A DNA stretch of 46,494 nucleotides from Streptomyces sp. DH37 (GCF_029813835.1 NZ_JARVKV010000055.1:1-46494), one strand, 5' to 3'; counted from the stretch's first letter, positions 8,488 to 17,437 are shown. The notes: generated from the sequence alone by a model not told the origin. Numbers and translations: made by a program.

Positions 8488-8717
8488 ACCACGGGGCGAC
8501 AGCCCCGGCATCGGGTCCGTACGCTCCGCGGTCGTGAGGACGTACGGCGTCGGGAGCGGGTGGACCGCCCCGGACCCGGCCCTCCCGGAGGGCCTGGAGC
8601 GGGCGGAGGCCCTGCTCCCCGAGGACGCTCCGGACCGTACGAGCGGGGTCGATGCAGCGGCCATACGGGAGAACGCGGCTGTGCGCGTTGCCGCGTGAAC
8701 GGGACCCCGAGAACGCC

Positions 8718-8753
8718 GAGAGGCGTCCGGACGGGATCGTCCGGACGCCTCTC
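8718..8753 (-). terminator. 16-bp perfect hairpin downstream of the TIGR03960-like gene
   Basis: Arms GAGAGGCGTCCGGACG and CGTCCGGACGCCTCTC pair perfectly around the loop GGAT. It lies about 200 bases after the stop of the minus-strand radical SAM gene and would end its transcript before the GNAT gene. Confidence 0.65.
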
Positions 8754-8950
8754 CACGTCCTACGGCCGCTCGACCTCCGGGGCGGCGCCCGGGTCCCGCC
8801 GAGGGGCGGGGAGCGGCGTGCGCCGCTCGGGGCGGGGAGCCCGCCCGCGCTCCTTCGCTCCGAGCCCCCGGAGGGCTTCGGCGCGGTCCGCCCCGGGCGT
8901 GTCGGCAAGCGCCTCGGCCATCCGCTGGACGGGACCGCCGCCGGTCGCGG

Positions 8951-10876
8951 CTACTTCTTGACCGTCAGCGGGAGCAGCTTCTTCCCCGTCGGGCCGATCT
9001 GGATGTGCGTGTCCATCTGCGGGCACACGCCGCAGTCGAAGCAGGGCGTCCAGCGGCAGTCCTCGACCTCGGTCTCGTCGAGGGCGTCCTGCCAGTCCTC
9101 CCACAGCCAGTCCTTGTCGAGACCGGAGTCGAGGTGGTCCCAGGGCAGGACCTCCTCGTAGGTGCGCTCGCGCGTGGTGTACCAGTCGACGTCCACGCCG
9201 TGGGGGGCCAGCGCGCGCTCGGCGCACTCCATCCACAGGTCGTACGAGAAGTGCTCGCGCCAGCCGTCGAAACGGCCGCCCGCCTCGTAGACGGCCCGGA
9301 TGACGTCGCCGACGCGCCGGTCGCCGCGCGAGAGCAGGCCCTCGACGATGCCGGGCTTGCCGTCGTGGTAGCGGAAGCCGATGGAGCGGCCGTAGCGCTT
9401 GTCGGCGCGGATCCTCTCGCGCAGCTTGTCCAGCCGGGCGTCGGTCTCCTCGGCCGACAGCTGCGGGGCCCACTGGAAGGGGGTGTGCGGCTTGGGCACG
9501 AAGCCGCCGATGGAGACGGTGCAGCGGATGTCGTTGGAGCCGGAGACCTCCCGGCCCTTGGAGATGACCTTGGCCGCCATGTCGGCGATCTGCAGCACGT
9601 CGTCGTCGGTCTCGGTGGGCAGGCCGCACATGAAGTACAGCTTCACCTGCCGCCAGCCGTTGCCGTACGCGGTGGCGACGGTGCGGATCAGGTCCTCCTC
9701 GGAGACCATCTTGTTGATGACCTTGCGGATGCGCTCGCTGCCGCCCTCGGGGGCGAAGGTGAGGCCCGAGCGGCGGCCGTTGCGGGTCAGCTCGTCGGCC
9801 AGGTCGATGTTGAAGGCGTCGACGCGGGTGGAGGGCAGCGACAGGCCGATCTTGTCGTCCTCGTAGCGGTCGGCCAGGCCCTTGGCGATGTCGCCGATCT
9901 CGCTGTGGTCGGCCGACGACAGCGACAGCAGGCCGACCTCCTCGAAGCCGGTGTTCTTCAGGCCCTTCTCGACCATGTCGCCGATGCCGGTGATGGAGCG
10001 CTCGCGCACCGGGCGGGTGATCATGCCCGCCTGGCAGAAGCGGCAGCCGCGGGTGCAGCCGCGGAAGATCTCCACGCTCATCCGCTCGTGGACGGTCTCG
10101 GCCAGCGGCACCAGGGGCTGCTTGGGGTAGGGCCACTCGTCGAGGTCCATCACGGTGTGCTTGGACACGCGCCACGGCACGCCGGAGCGGCCCGGCACGA
10201 CGCGGGCGATGCGGCCGTCGGGCAGGTACTCCACGTCGTAGAAGAGCGGTACGTACACGCCGCCGGTCCTCGCCAGGCGCAGCAGCAGCTCCTCGCGGCC
10301 GCCGGGGCGGCCCTCGGCCTTCCAGGCCCGGGTGATCTCGGTGATCTCCAGCACGGCCTGCTCGCCGTCGCCGATGACCGCGCAGTCGATGTAGTCCGCG
10401 ATCGGCTCGGGGTTGAAGGCGGCGTGGCCGCCGGCGACGACCACCGGGTGGTCCTCGGTGCGGTCCTTCGCCTCCAGCGGGATGCCGGCGAGGTCGAGGG
10501 CGGTGAGCAGGTTGGTGTACCCCAGCTCGGTGGAGAAGGAGACGCCGAACAGGTCGAAGGCGCCGACCGGGCGGTGGGCGTCGACGGTGAACTGCGGGAC
10601 CCGGTGCTCGCGCATGAGCTTCTCCAGGTCCGGCCAGACGCTGTAGGTCCGCTCGGCGAGCACGCCCTCGCGCTCGTTGAGGACCTCGTAGAGGATCATG
10701 ACGCCCTGGTTGGGCAGGCCGACCTCGTAGGCGTCGGGGTACATCAGCGCCCAGCGGACATCGCAGGCGTCCCAGTCCTTGACGGTGGAGTTCAGCTCTC
10801 CGCCGACGTACTGGATCGGCTTCTGGACGTGCGGGAGGAGGGCCTCCAGGCGCGGGAAGACCGACTCGACAGGCAT
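8951..10876 (-). CDS. TIGR03960-family B12-binding-domain radical SAM protein
   Basis: A 641-residue radical SAM protein of the TIGR03960 type, with a cobalamin-binding-like N-terminal domain (WALMYPDAYEVGLPNQGVMI through PVVVAGGHAAFNPEPIADYI). The radical SAM core follows, with a CxxxCxxC cluster in GCTRGCRFCQAG (Cys 274, 278, 281), then LSLSSADHSEI and FAPEGGSERIR. A Cys-containing tail, CFDCGVCPQMDTHIQIG, could hold another metal site. The reaction is unknown; its usual partner is the TIGR03936 protein, sometimes fused to it. The ATG (MPVESVFPRLEALLPHVQKP) has GAGG nine bases upstream. The last 18 codons are duplicated 0.5 kb downstream. A 182-base spacer and a hairpin separate it from rodA upstream. 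Confidence 0.94.
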   Translation of the reverse strand: MPVESVFPRLEALLPHVQKPIQYVGGELNSTVKDWDACDVRWALMYPDAYEVGLPNQGVMILYEVLNEREGVLAERTYSVWPDLEKLMREHRVPQFTVDAHRPVGAFDLFGVSFSTELGYTNLLTALDLAGIPLEAKDRTEDHPVVVAGGHAAFNPEPIADYIDCAVIGDGEQAVLEITEITRAWKAEGRPGGREELLLRLARTGGVYVPLFYDVEYLPDGRIARVVPGRSGVPWRVSKHTVMDLDEWPYPKQPLVPLAETVHERMSVEIFRGCTRGCRFCQAGMITRPVRERSITGIGDMVEKGLKNTGFEEVGLLSLSSADHSEIGDIAKGLADRYEDDKIGLSLPSTRVDAFNIDLADELTRNGRRSGLTFAPEGGSERIRKVINKMVSEEDLIRTVATAYGNGWRQVKLYFMCGLPTETDDDVLQIADMAAKVISKGREVSGSNDIRCTVSIGGFVPKPHTPFQWAPQLSAEETDARLDKLRERIRADKRYGRSIGFRYHDGKPGIVEGLLSRGDRRVGDVIRAVYEAGGRFDGWREHFSYDLWMECAERALAPHGVDVDWYTTRERTYEEVLPWDHLDSGLDKDWLWEDWQDALDETEVEDCRWTPCFDCGVCPQMDTHIQIGPTGKKLLPLTVKK

Positions 10877-11021
10877 GGGTGGTGTCCTCGGATGCTGGGG
10901 TTCGCTGGGTCTGCTGGGTTTCGCCGGTTTTTCGGTGGGGGCCCGCGCGGCTGGTCCGGTACCGCCGGCCGCCGGGCGGGAGTGACCATCCAGCGTAACG
11001 CCTGCCGGAGCCGGCCCGGCG

Positions 11022-11052
11022 CCCGCGTACCGGCCGGGGGCCGGTACGCGGG
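11022..11052 (-). terminator. rodA terminator
   Basis: The 14-bp perfect stem CCCGCGTACCGGCC / GGCCGGTACGCGGG with loop GGG begins directly after the rodA stop codon on the minus strand. It closes the mreB-to-rodA transcript. Confidence 0.65.
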
Positions 11053-11058
11053 GCGGGC

Positions 11059-12252
11059 TCAGGCGGAGACCGGGCGCTGCACCCGGATCGACTGGAGCAG
11101 CCCGATGGCGATCCAGACCGCGAACATCGAGGTGCCGCCGTAGCTGACGAAGGGCAGCGGCAGGCCGGCGACCGGCATGATGCCCATGGTCATCCCGATG
11201 TTCTCGAAGGACTGGAAGGCGAACCAGGCGATGATCCCGGCGGCGACGATCGTGCCGTACAGCTCGGTCGTCTCGCGGGCGATGCGGCAGGCGCGCCACA
11301 GCACCACGCCCACCAGGAAGATGATCAGGCCCGCGCCGAGGAAGCCCAGCTCCTCGCCGGCGACGGTGAAGACGAAGTCGGTCTGCTGCTCGGGGACGAA
11401 CCGCCCGGTGGTCTGGGTGCCCTCGAACAGTCCCTTGCCGTAGAGGCCGCCCGAACCGATGGCGATGCGGGCCTGGTTGGTGTTGTAGCCGGCGCCGGAC
11501 GGGTCGAGCGCGGGGTTGGCGAAGGCCGCGAAGCGCTTGATCTGGTAGTCGTCGAGCACGCCGAGCTGCCAGACCAGGACCGCGCCGATGCCGCCCGCGG
11601 CCAGCAGGCCGATGATCCAGCGGTTGGAGGCCCCGGAGGCCAGCAGCGCCCCCAGCACGATCACCGCCAGGACCATCACCGAGCCCATGTCGGGCATCAG
11701 CATGACGATTCCGATCGGCACGGCGGCCAGCGCGAGGGCCTGCACCACCGTGCGGTGGTCGGGGTGGGCCCGGTCGCCGGCGTCCACCTGGGCCGCCAGC
11801 AGCATCGCCATGCCCAGGATGATGGTGATCTTGGCGAACTCGGCGGGCTGGAGGGAGAGGCCGGCGCCCAGGTTCAGCCAGGCGCGCTGGCCGTTGATCG
11901 TCGCGCCGACCGGGGTGAGCACGAGCAGCGTGAGCAGCACCGACAGCACGTACAGCACCGGGACCGCGCCGCGCAGCCTGCGGTGGCCGAGCCAGATGGT
12001 GCCCACCGCGAGCGCCACGCCGATGGCGAGGCTGAGCAGGTGGCGCCAGAGGAAGTAGTGCGGGTCCCCCTCGTTCAGCTCGGTGCGGTTGCGGGTGGCG
12101 GACCACACCAGCAGGGCGCCGAGGACGGACAGCGCCGTGCAGGCCAGCAGCAGTGTCCAGTCCAGGCGGCGGAGGACGGAGTCGCGCGCCGTCAGCCTGC
12201 TCCATGCGGAGCGCTCCTGCCAGGGCCGCCCGGTGTAGGAGTGGGTGCTCAC
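11059..12252 (-). CDS. rodA: RodA-type SEDS peptidoglycan glycosyltransferase
   Basis: A 397-residue polytopic membrane protein of the SEDS family (FtsW/RodA/SpoVE), the peptidoglycan polymerase that works with a class B penicillin-binding protein. About ten hydrophobic spans are visible. Family segments include WLNLGAGLSLQPAEFAKI, LMPDMGSVMVL, GLYGKGLFEGTQTTGRFVPEQQTDFVF and MPVAGLPLPFVSYGGTS. The GTG start overlaps the pbp2 stop in GTGA, so translation is probably coupled. Its partner is the PBP2-type transpeptidase just upstream. It is the last gene of the mreBCD-pbp2-rodA group, which in Streptomyces is needed mainly for the spore wall. Confidence 0.95.
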   Translation of the reverse strand: MSTHSYTGRPWQERSAWSRLTARDSVLRRLDWTLLLACTALSVLGALLVWSATRNRTELNEGDPHYFLWRHLLSLAIGVALAVGTIWLGHRRLRGAVPVLYVLSVLLTLLVLTPVGATINGQRAWLNLGAGLSLQPAEFAKITIILGMAMLLAAQVDAGDRAHPDHRTVVQALALAAVPIGIVMLMPDMGSVMVLAVIVLGALLASGASNRWIIGLLAAGGIGAVLVWQLGVLDDYQIKRFAAFANPALDPSGAGYNTNQARIAIGSGGLYGKGLFEGTQTTGRFVPEQQTDFVFTVAGEELGFLGAGLIIFLVGVVLWRACRIARETTELYGTIVAAGIIAWFAFQSFENIGMTMGIMPVAGLPLPFVSYGGTSMFAVWIAIGLLQSIRVQRPVSA

Positions 12253-14363
12253 GGCTTGAAGCCCTTCTGGCGCAGGGCCTCGATGGTGCCGTCGGAGTTG
12301 ACCTTCGGGAGTTCCTTCTGCGGCTTCGGCAGGAGCGCCTTCCTCTTGTCGATCTTGCCGTCCTCCCCCACGCCGTACAGGGCGTCGTAGATCGCCCGCA
12401 CCGCGGGGCCGGAGGCGCCGGAGCCGGTGCCGCCCTGGGAGATCGTCATGACGATCGCGTACTCGTCGGTGTAGGTCGCGAACCACGAGGTGGTCTGCTT
12501 GCCGTAGACCTCGGCGGTACCGGTCTTGGCGTGCATGGGGATCTCCTTCTGCGGCCAGCCGGCGTCGGCGAAGCGCCAGGCCGCGGTACCGCGGGTGGCG
12601 ACGCCCTCGAGGGCCTTGTCCGTCTGGCGCAGGGTCTTGGCGTCCATCGGGAGCCTGCCGCGCTTCTTCGGCTCGATCTCCTCGACGTTCCTGCCGTCGG
12701 GGCTGATGACCGCCTTGCCGACGGTGGGCTCGTACACGGTGCCGCCGTTGCTGATGGCCGCGTAGATGGTGGCCATCTGGATGGGCGTCACCAGCGTGTC
12801 GCCCTGGCCGATGGAGTAGTTGACGCTGTCACCGGCGCGCAGCCTGTTGCCCTCCAGGCAGTTCTCGTACGCGATCTGCTCGACGTAGTCCCCGCCCTTC
12901 TTGCCGTACTTGCACCAGGCGTCCTTGTTGGCCTCCCAGTACTTCTGCTTCCACTCCCGGTCGGGCACGCGGCCCTCGACCTCGTTGGGGAGGTCGATCC
13001 CGGTGCGCTTGCCGAGGCCGAACTCGTGGGCCATCTTGTAGAACCAGTCGTCGGGGTTCTTCTTCGGCCTGGCTCCGCCGTCCTTCTTCCACTCCTGGTG
13101 GGCCAGGGCGTAGTAGACGGTGTCGCAGGAGACCTCCAGCGCGCGGCCGAGGTCGATCATGCCGTGGTTCTGCGACTCGAAGTTCTTGAAGACCTGGCCG
13201 CCGATGCTGTACGAGGACGAGCAGTTGTAGCGTCCGTCGAAGTCGTAGCCGGCCTTGACGGCCGCGGCGGTCGGGATGACCTTGAAGATCGAGCCGGGTG
13301 CGGCCTGTCCCTGGATGGCCCGGTTGAGCAGCGGGTAGTTGGACTCCTTGCCGGTGAGTTCGGCGTAGTCCCTGGCGGAGATGCCGCCGACCCAGGCGTT
13401 GGGGTCGTAGTCCGGCGCGGAGGCCATCGCGACGATCCGGCCGGTCCTGGCCTCCATCACCACGACCGCGCCCGCGTCCGCCTCGTAGGTGCGGTTGGTG
13501 TTGCGGTCGTGCTGTTTGCGGGCTTCCTTCATCGCCTTGACCAGCTCCTTCTCCGCGACGGCCTGGACGCGCGAGTCGATGCTGGTGACGAGGGAGGAGC
13601 CGGGTTCGCCCTTGTCGTTCTCGGCCTCCCCGATGACCCGGCCGAGGTTGTCCACCTTGTAGCGGGTCACGCCCGCGTCGCCGCGCAGCGCCGCGTCGTA
13701 CTGGCGCTCCAGGCCGGAGCGGCCGATCTGGTCGGAGCTGAGCAGCGGCGAGTCGGTGTCCTTGGTCTGCGCGATCTCCTCGTCGGTGACGGGCGAGAGG
13801 TAGCCGAGGACCTGCGCGGTCCGGGCGCCGTACGGGGCCGGGTAGCGGCGGACGGCGACGGGCTCGGCGGTGATGCCGGGGAAGTCCTCCTGGCGCTCGC
13901 GGATCTGGAGCGCCTGCTGGGTGGTGGCCTCGTCGGTCACCGGGATCGGCTGGTAGGGGGAGCCGTTCCAGCAGGGCTGCGGCGTCTCGGCGTTGCACAG
14001 GCGGATCTTCTCGGACACCTCCTTGTAGGACATGTCCAGCACGTCGGCGAGCCGGGTGAGGACGGCCTCGCCGTCGTCGTCCATCTTCATCAGCTCGGTG
14101 CGGCTGGCGGAGACCACCAGCCGGGTCTCGTTGTCGGCCAGCGGCACGCCGCGCGCGTCGAGGATGGCGCCGCGCACGGCGGGCTGGACGACCTGCTGCA
14201 CGTGGTTGCCCGCGGCCTTCTCGGCGTACTCCTCCCCGTTGCGGATCTGGAGGTACCACAGCCGTCCGCCGAGGGTGAGCATCAGGGAGAAGACCAGGAC
14301 CTGGATGGCGACCAGCCGGATGGTGACCCGGGGGGTGCGCCCGGTCTCGGGAATGTTGCTCAC
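12249..14363 (-). CDS. mrdA: PBP2-type penicillin-binding protein (class B transpeptidase)
   Basis: A 704-residue class B penicillin-binding protein that cross-links peptidoglycan with RodA as polymerase partner. A short cytoplasmic N-terminus precedes one membrane anchor (about 15-33), then the dimerisation domain, then the transpeptidase domain. That domain has the active-site tetrad SIFK (about 358), the SxN-type motif SYSIG-like region and KTGTAEVYG (about 610). A Cys pair in RLCNAETPQPC and further cysteines (SCDTVYY, DAWCKYG) lie outside the membrane. The start was set at the GTG reading MSNIPETGRTPRV, which has GGAG five bases upstream and matches streptomycete PBP2 N-termini as I recall them. 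The frame stays open another 55 codons, but that extension has a low-complexity composition. Confidence 0.94.
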   Translation of the reverse strand: MSNIPETGRTPRVTIRLVAIQVLVFSLMLTLGGRLWYLQIRNGEEYAEKAAGNHVQQVVQPAVRGAILDARGVPLADNETRLVVSASRTELMKMDDDGEAVLTRLADVLDMSYKEVSEKIRLCNAETPQPCWNGSPYQPIPVTDEATTQQALQIRERQEDFPGITAEPVAVRRYPAPYGARTAQVLGYLSPVTDEEIAQTKDTDSPLLSSDQIGRSGLERQYDAALRGDAGVTRYKVDNLGRVIGEAENDKGEPGSSLVTSIDSRVQAVAEKELVKAMKEARKQHDRNTNRTYEADAGAVVVMEARTGRIVAMASAPDYDPNAWVGGISARDYAELTGKESNYPLLNRAIQGQAAPGSIFKVIPTAAAVKAGYDFDGRYNCSSSYSIGGQVFKNFESQNHGMIDLGRALEVSCDTVYYALAHQEWKKDGGARPKKNPDDWFYKMAHEFGLGKRTGIDLPNEVEGRVPDREWKQKYWEANKDAWCKYGKKGGDYVEQIAYENCLEGNRLRAGDSVNYSIGQGDTLVTPIQMATIYAAISNGGTVYEPTVGKAVISPDGRNVEEIEPKKRGRLPMDAKTLRQTDKALEGVATRGTAAWRFADAGWPQKEIPMHAKTGTAEVYGKQTTSWFATYTDEYAIVMTISQGGTGSGASGPAVRAIYDALYGVGEDGKIDKRKALLPKPQKELPKVNSDGTIEALRQKGFKP

Positions 14364-14385
14364 TGCGTCTCCGTCGCAATCGCCG

Positions 14386-15066
14386 TCACAGTCGCTTGAC
14401 GCCCTTGATCCGCCCCGACCCGCTCCTGGGGATCCGGGCCGGCAGGCCGCCGCGCCGGGCGGTGCCCACCCGGGCCGCGCGGCCGCGGAGACCGCCGGAG
14501 CCGAGCAGACCGTCGTACTTGTGGGCACCGTCGCTGGCGCTGCCCGCCGTGTCGGCGAGCGGGTCGTGCGCGGTGCGCCGGGCCAGCGCCATGACCACCG
14601 GGACCGTGAACGGCGCGAGCAGCAGGTCGTAGACGGTGGCCGTGGTCAGCAGCACGCCCAGGCCCACGTGGCGGGCGGCGGTGTCGCCGACCAGCGCGCC
14701 GACCCCGGCGTACAGCAGGGTGGAGGAGAGCGCGGCGCCCGCCACGACGAGCATCGGGACGGTGGCCGAGCGGTGCTGGCCGTTCTCCGGCCTGGTCAGG
14801 CCGGCGGCGTAGCCGATGACGCACAGCACCAGGGCGTAGCGGCCCACGGCGTGGTCGGCGGGCGGCGCGAGGTCGGCCAGCAGACCGGCGCCGAAGCCGA
14901 CCAGCGCGCCGCCGGTGTGGCCGTACACCAGCGCCAGGCCGAGGACGGTCAGCAGCAGCAGGTCCGGTACGGCGCCGGGCAGCTGGAGCCGGGCCAGCAC
15001 GCTGACCTGGACGACCAGGGCGACGACGACGAGCGCGGTCGAGAGCAGGATCCGGTTGAGGTGCAT
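14386..15066 (-). CDS. mreD: rod shape-determining protein MreD
   Basis: A 226-residue integral membrane protein, the MreD component of the elongation machinery. Hydrophobic spans fill residues 5-170 (LSTALVVVALVVQVSVLA, LLLLTVLGLALVYGHTGGAL, TATVYDLLLAPFTVPVVMAL). The C-terminal 50 residues are Arg/Gly-rich and cytoplasmic, longer than in most MreD proteins. The ATG lies ten bases after the mreC stop, and an AGGAG that serves it overlaps the end of mreC. It is followed by pbp2 after 22 bases. The call rests on membrane topology and position as much as on sequence motifs. Confidence 0.92.
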   Translation of the reverse strand: MHLNRILLSTALVVVALVVQVSVLARLQLPGAVPDLLLLTVLGLALVYGHTGGALVGFGAGLLADLAPPADHAVGRYALVLCVIGYAAGLTRPENGQHRSATVPMLVVAGAALSSTLLYAGVGALVGDTAARHVGLGVLLTTATVYDLLLAPFTVPVVMALARRTAHDPLADTAGSASDGAHKYDGLLGSGGLRGRAARVGTARRGGLPARIPRSGSGRIKGVKRL

Positions 15067-15075
15067 CGTTATCGG

Positions 15076-16068
15076 TCAGCTCCTGGAAGGACCGGGGGTG
15101 GCGCCCCCGGAGGAGGTGGCGTCCCCGGAGGGACCGGCGCCCGCCGCAGGGCCGGCACTCGCCGAGGGGCCGACGGTCACCGTGACCGTCGGGGTGGGCT
15201 GGGCCTTCGGCCTGGGCGGGAGGACCGCGTCGCGCGGGTCGGTGCGCGGCGGCCTGACGACGACGCCGACGATGTCGAGCTTGGTGAAGCCGACGTACGG
15301 CCGCACCCGCACCGTCCGGGTGAGACCGCCGCTGTGCGGGTCGACCCGGATGACCTCGCCCACCGGCACCCCGGGCACGAACGGCCGGTCGTTGCTGGAG
15401 CCGAAGGTGACCAGGCGGTCGCCCTTCTTCACGTCGGCCTTGCTGTTGAGGAGCTGGACGGTCAGCGCGCTGTCGCCGCGGCCGTTGGCGAAGCCGAGCT
15501 CGCCCGTGCCCTCCATCCGGGTGCCGACGGTGAAGTCGGGGTCGTTGGCCAGGAGCACGGTGGAGGTGTTCGGCCCGACGGTGGTCACCCGGCCGACGAG
15601 CCCGTCACCGTTTATCACGGTCATGTCGCGCCTGATGCCGTCGCGCTCGCCGACGTCGAGGGTGACGGTCCAGGAGAAGCCCTGGGCGGCGCCGATCCCG
15701 ACGACCTGGGCGGCCTTGATGCCGTACTGCCCGGCGCCCGCGGTCCGCAGGAGCCTGTCGAGCTGCTCGACCCGGGAGCTGTTGCGGTCGGAGGCGGCGA
15801 GCCGCTGCTTCAGCTCGGCGTTCTCCTGCTCCAGCACGCTGATCCGGTCGTAGCGCTCGCCGGAGTCCCGTACGGCCGCGATGGCGTTGCCGACGGGGTC
15901 GACGGCGGTGGCGACGCCGCTCTCCACCGGGCCGAGGACGGACGCGGCGACCTGTCGCGCGCCGTCCAGCGGTGATCGCTCACCACCGCGGATGTCCACG
16001 GTGATCAGTGCGAACGCGATGGCGACCAGCAGAACGAGCAGCAGCCGGCTCTCTCGTGTATCCCTCAC
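15076..16068 (-). CDS. mreC: rod shape-determining protein MreC
   Basis: A 330-residue bitopic membrane protein that links MreB inside the cell to PBP2 and RodA outside. One transmembrane helix (LLLVLLVAIAFALITV, about 8-24) is followed by a coiled coil (ISVLEQENAELKQRLAAS) and the two MreC beta-barrel domains. A Pro/Ala/Gly-rich tail of about 60 residues ends it. The GTG start (MRDTRESR) matches streptomycete MreC N-termini as I recall them, but the GGAAGG upstream is 14 bases away, so the start is not certain; the frame is open back into the end of mreB. MreB lies 65 bases upstream, MreD 10 bases downstream. Confidence 0.94.
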   Translation of the reverse strand: MRDTRESRLLLVLLVAIAFALITVDIRGGERSPLDGARQVAASVLGPVESGVATAVDPVGNAIAAVRDSGERYDRISVLEQENAELKQRLAASDRNSSRVEQLDRLLRTAGAGQYGIKAAQVVGIGAAQGFSWTVTLDVGERDGIRRDMTVINGDGLVGRVTTVGPNTSTVLLANDPDFTVGTRMEGTGELGFANGRGDSALTVQLLNSKADVKKGDRLVTFGSSNDRPFVPGVPVGEVIRVDPHSGGLTRTVRVRPYVGFTKLDIVGVVVRPPRTDPRDAVLPPRPKAQPTPTVTVTVGPSASAGPAAGAGPSGDATSSGGATPGPSRS

Positions 16069-16133
16069 GTGCGACGGCCGTGCCTTCCCCTTGTTGGACT
16101 TGTTGGACTTGTCGGGCTTGTCGGACCGTTCCG

Positions 16134-17165
16134 TCAGCGCCGCGGCTGGGCGTCGAGCACCTGCTGGAGCGCCTCGAACTCCTCGACGCACTTGCCGGAG
16201 CCCAGCGCCACCGAGTCCAGCGGGTTCTCGGCGATGTGGATGGGCATGCCCGTCTCGCGCCGCAGCCGCTCGTCCAGGCCGCGCAGCAGGGCGCCGCCGC
16301 CGGTGAGCACGATGCCGCGGTCCATGATGTCGCCGGAGAGCTCGGGCGGGCACTTGTCGAGGGTGGTCTTCACCGCGTCGACGATGGAGTTGACGGGCTC
16401 CTCGATGGCCTTGCGGACCTCGCTGGCGGAGATGACCACGGTCTTGGGCAGCCCGCTGACCAGGTCGCGGCCGCGGATCTCGGTGTGCTCGTCGGTCTCC
16501 ATGTCGTACGCCGAGCCGATCGTGATCTTGATGCTCTCGGCGCTGCGCTCGCCCAGCAGGAGGCTGTACTCCTTCTTGATGTGCTGGATGATCGCGTTGT
16601 CCAGCTCGTCGCCCGCCACCCGGATGGACTGCGCCGTGACGATCCCGCCGAGCGAGATCACCGCCACCTCGGTGGTGCCGCCGCCGATGTCGACGACCAT
16701 GTTGCCCGTCGCCTCGTGGACCGGCAGGCCCGAGCCGATCGCGGCCGCCATCGGCTCCTCGATGATGTGCACCTGGCGCGCGCCGGCCTGGGTGGAGGCC
16801 TCGATGACCGCGCGGCGCTCGACGCCGGTGATGCCGGAGGGGACGCAGACGACCACCCGGGGGCGCGCGAGGTACCGCCGCTTGTGGATCTTGAGGATGA
16901 AGTAGCGGAGCATCCGCTCGGTGATCTCGAAGTCGGCGATCACCCCGTCCTTCAGGGGACGGACCGCCACGATGTTGCCGGGGGTGCGGCCGATCATCTT
17001 CTTGGCCTCGGCGCCGACTGCGAGGATCCCGCCGGTGTTGGTGTTGATGGCGACGACCGATGGCTCGTTGAGGACGATCCCGCGACCCCTGACGTACACC
17101 AGCGTGTTGGCGGTCCCGAGGTCGACAGCCATGTCACGGCCGATGAACGACATGTTGTTCGCCAT
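16134..17165 (-). CDS. mreB: rod shape-determining protein MreB (bacterial actin)
   Basis: A 343-residue actin-like cytoskeletal ATPase. Actin-fold motifs are phosphate-1 DLGTANTLVYV, the connector and phosphate-2 VDIGGGTTEVAVISLGG, and the adenosine motif GIVLTGGGALLRGLDERL. The segment SGITGVERRAVIEA is typical for MreB. In Streptomyces, which grows at hyphal tips through DivIVA, MreB acts mainly in sporulation and spore-wall integrity. Two ATGs are possible: the first (MANNMSFIGRD) and the one four codons later (MSFIGRD). The nearest GGAAGG is 14 bases before the first. It leads the cluster, with a 270-base upstream region holding a candidate promoter at 17245-17250. Confidence 0.97.
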   Translation of the reverse strand: MANNMSFIGRDMAVDLGTANTLVYVRGRGIVLNEPSVVAINTNTGGILAVGAEAKKMIGRTPGNIVAVRPLKDGVIADFEITERMLRYFILKIHKRRYLARPRVVVCVPSGITGVERRAVIEASTQAGARQVHIIEEPMAAAIGSGLPVHEATGNMVVDIGGGTTEVAVISLGGIVTAQSIRVAGDELDNAIIQHIKKEYSLLLGERSAESIKITIGSAYDMETDEHTEIRGRDLVSGLPKTVVISASEVRKAIEEPVNSIVDAVKTTLDKCPPELSGDIMDRGIVLTGGGALLRGLDERLRRETGMPIHIAENPLDSVALGSGKCVEEFEALQQVLDAQPRR

Positions 17166-17244
17166 GAGGATACGTCAGGCCTTCCAACTGGAGCGATGTA
17201 AGGGGAGGACGACAGCGTGCGCTGCGGGGCCCGGAGAAGTTTCC

Positions 17245-17250
17245 ATCGTA
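17245..17250 (-). promoter_or_regulatory. candidate -10 element of mreB
   Basis: TACGAT on the minus strand fits the streptomycete -10 consensus and would give a leader of about 70 bases before mreB. A perfect 10-bp palindrome CGTTCGAACG (17259-17268) covers the -35 spacer region and might be an operator. The -35 hexamer is poor. Confidence 0.4.
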
Positions 17251-17377
17251 GTCGCGCTCGTTCGAACGCGGTGAGAGGGTTCCTCCTCCGTCATTGTCGG
17301 CGGAACGCGGGTCATCCCCGTATGTGGTGACGTCGCGTCCGGGTGATTCGTTCCCCCGAGTGGAGGCGAATTCACGG

Positions 17378-17407
17378 TGGGGCGATCGAATTCCATCGAT
17401 CGCCCCA
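17378..17407 (-). terminator. ndk terminator
   Basis: A perfect 12-bp stem, TGGGGCGATCGA / TCGATCGCCCCA, with loop ATTCCA lies 30 bases after the ndk stop. It isolates ndk from the mreB promoter region. Confidence 0.7.
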
Positions 17408-17437
17408 GGTCAAGAGGTCCGGTGAAATGACACGCCG

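Larger units (their letters stand above)
8328..8950. other. 623-base gene-free stretch with a decayed gene tail and a hairpin
   Basis: This gap between the GNAT gene and the TIGR03960-like gene holds a 61-bp imperfect copy of the latter's 3' end (8427-8487) and a strong 16-bp hairpin (8718-8753). Short open frames exist on both strands, including a GTG-started plus-strand frame of 54 codons at 8534-8698. None has a convincing ribosome-binding site or a family I recognise. I regard the region as decaying sequence. Confidence 0.7.

Noticed and set aside
8534..8698. Plus-strand 54-codon frame in the scar region
   Set aside because: No ribosome-binding site, no recognisable family, and the region looks decayed; GC-rich third positions alone are not enough.
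14364..14528. 55-codon N-terminal extension of the PBP2 gene
   Set aside because: It is low-complexity, overlaps mreD on the same strand in another frame, and the GTG at 14363 has a good ribosome-binding site and fits the expected N-terminus.
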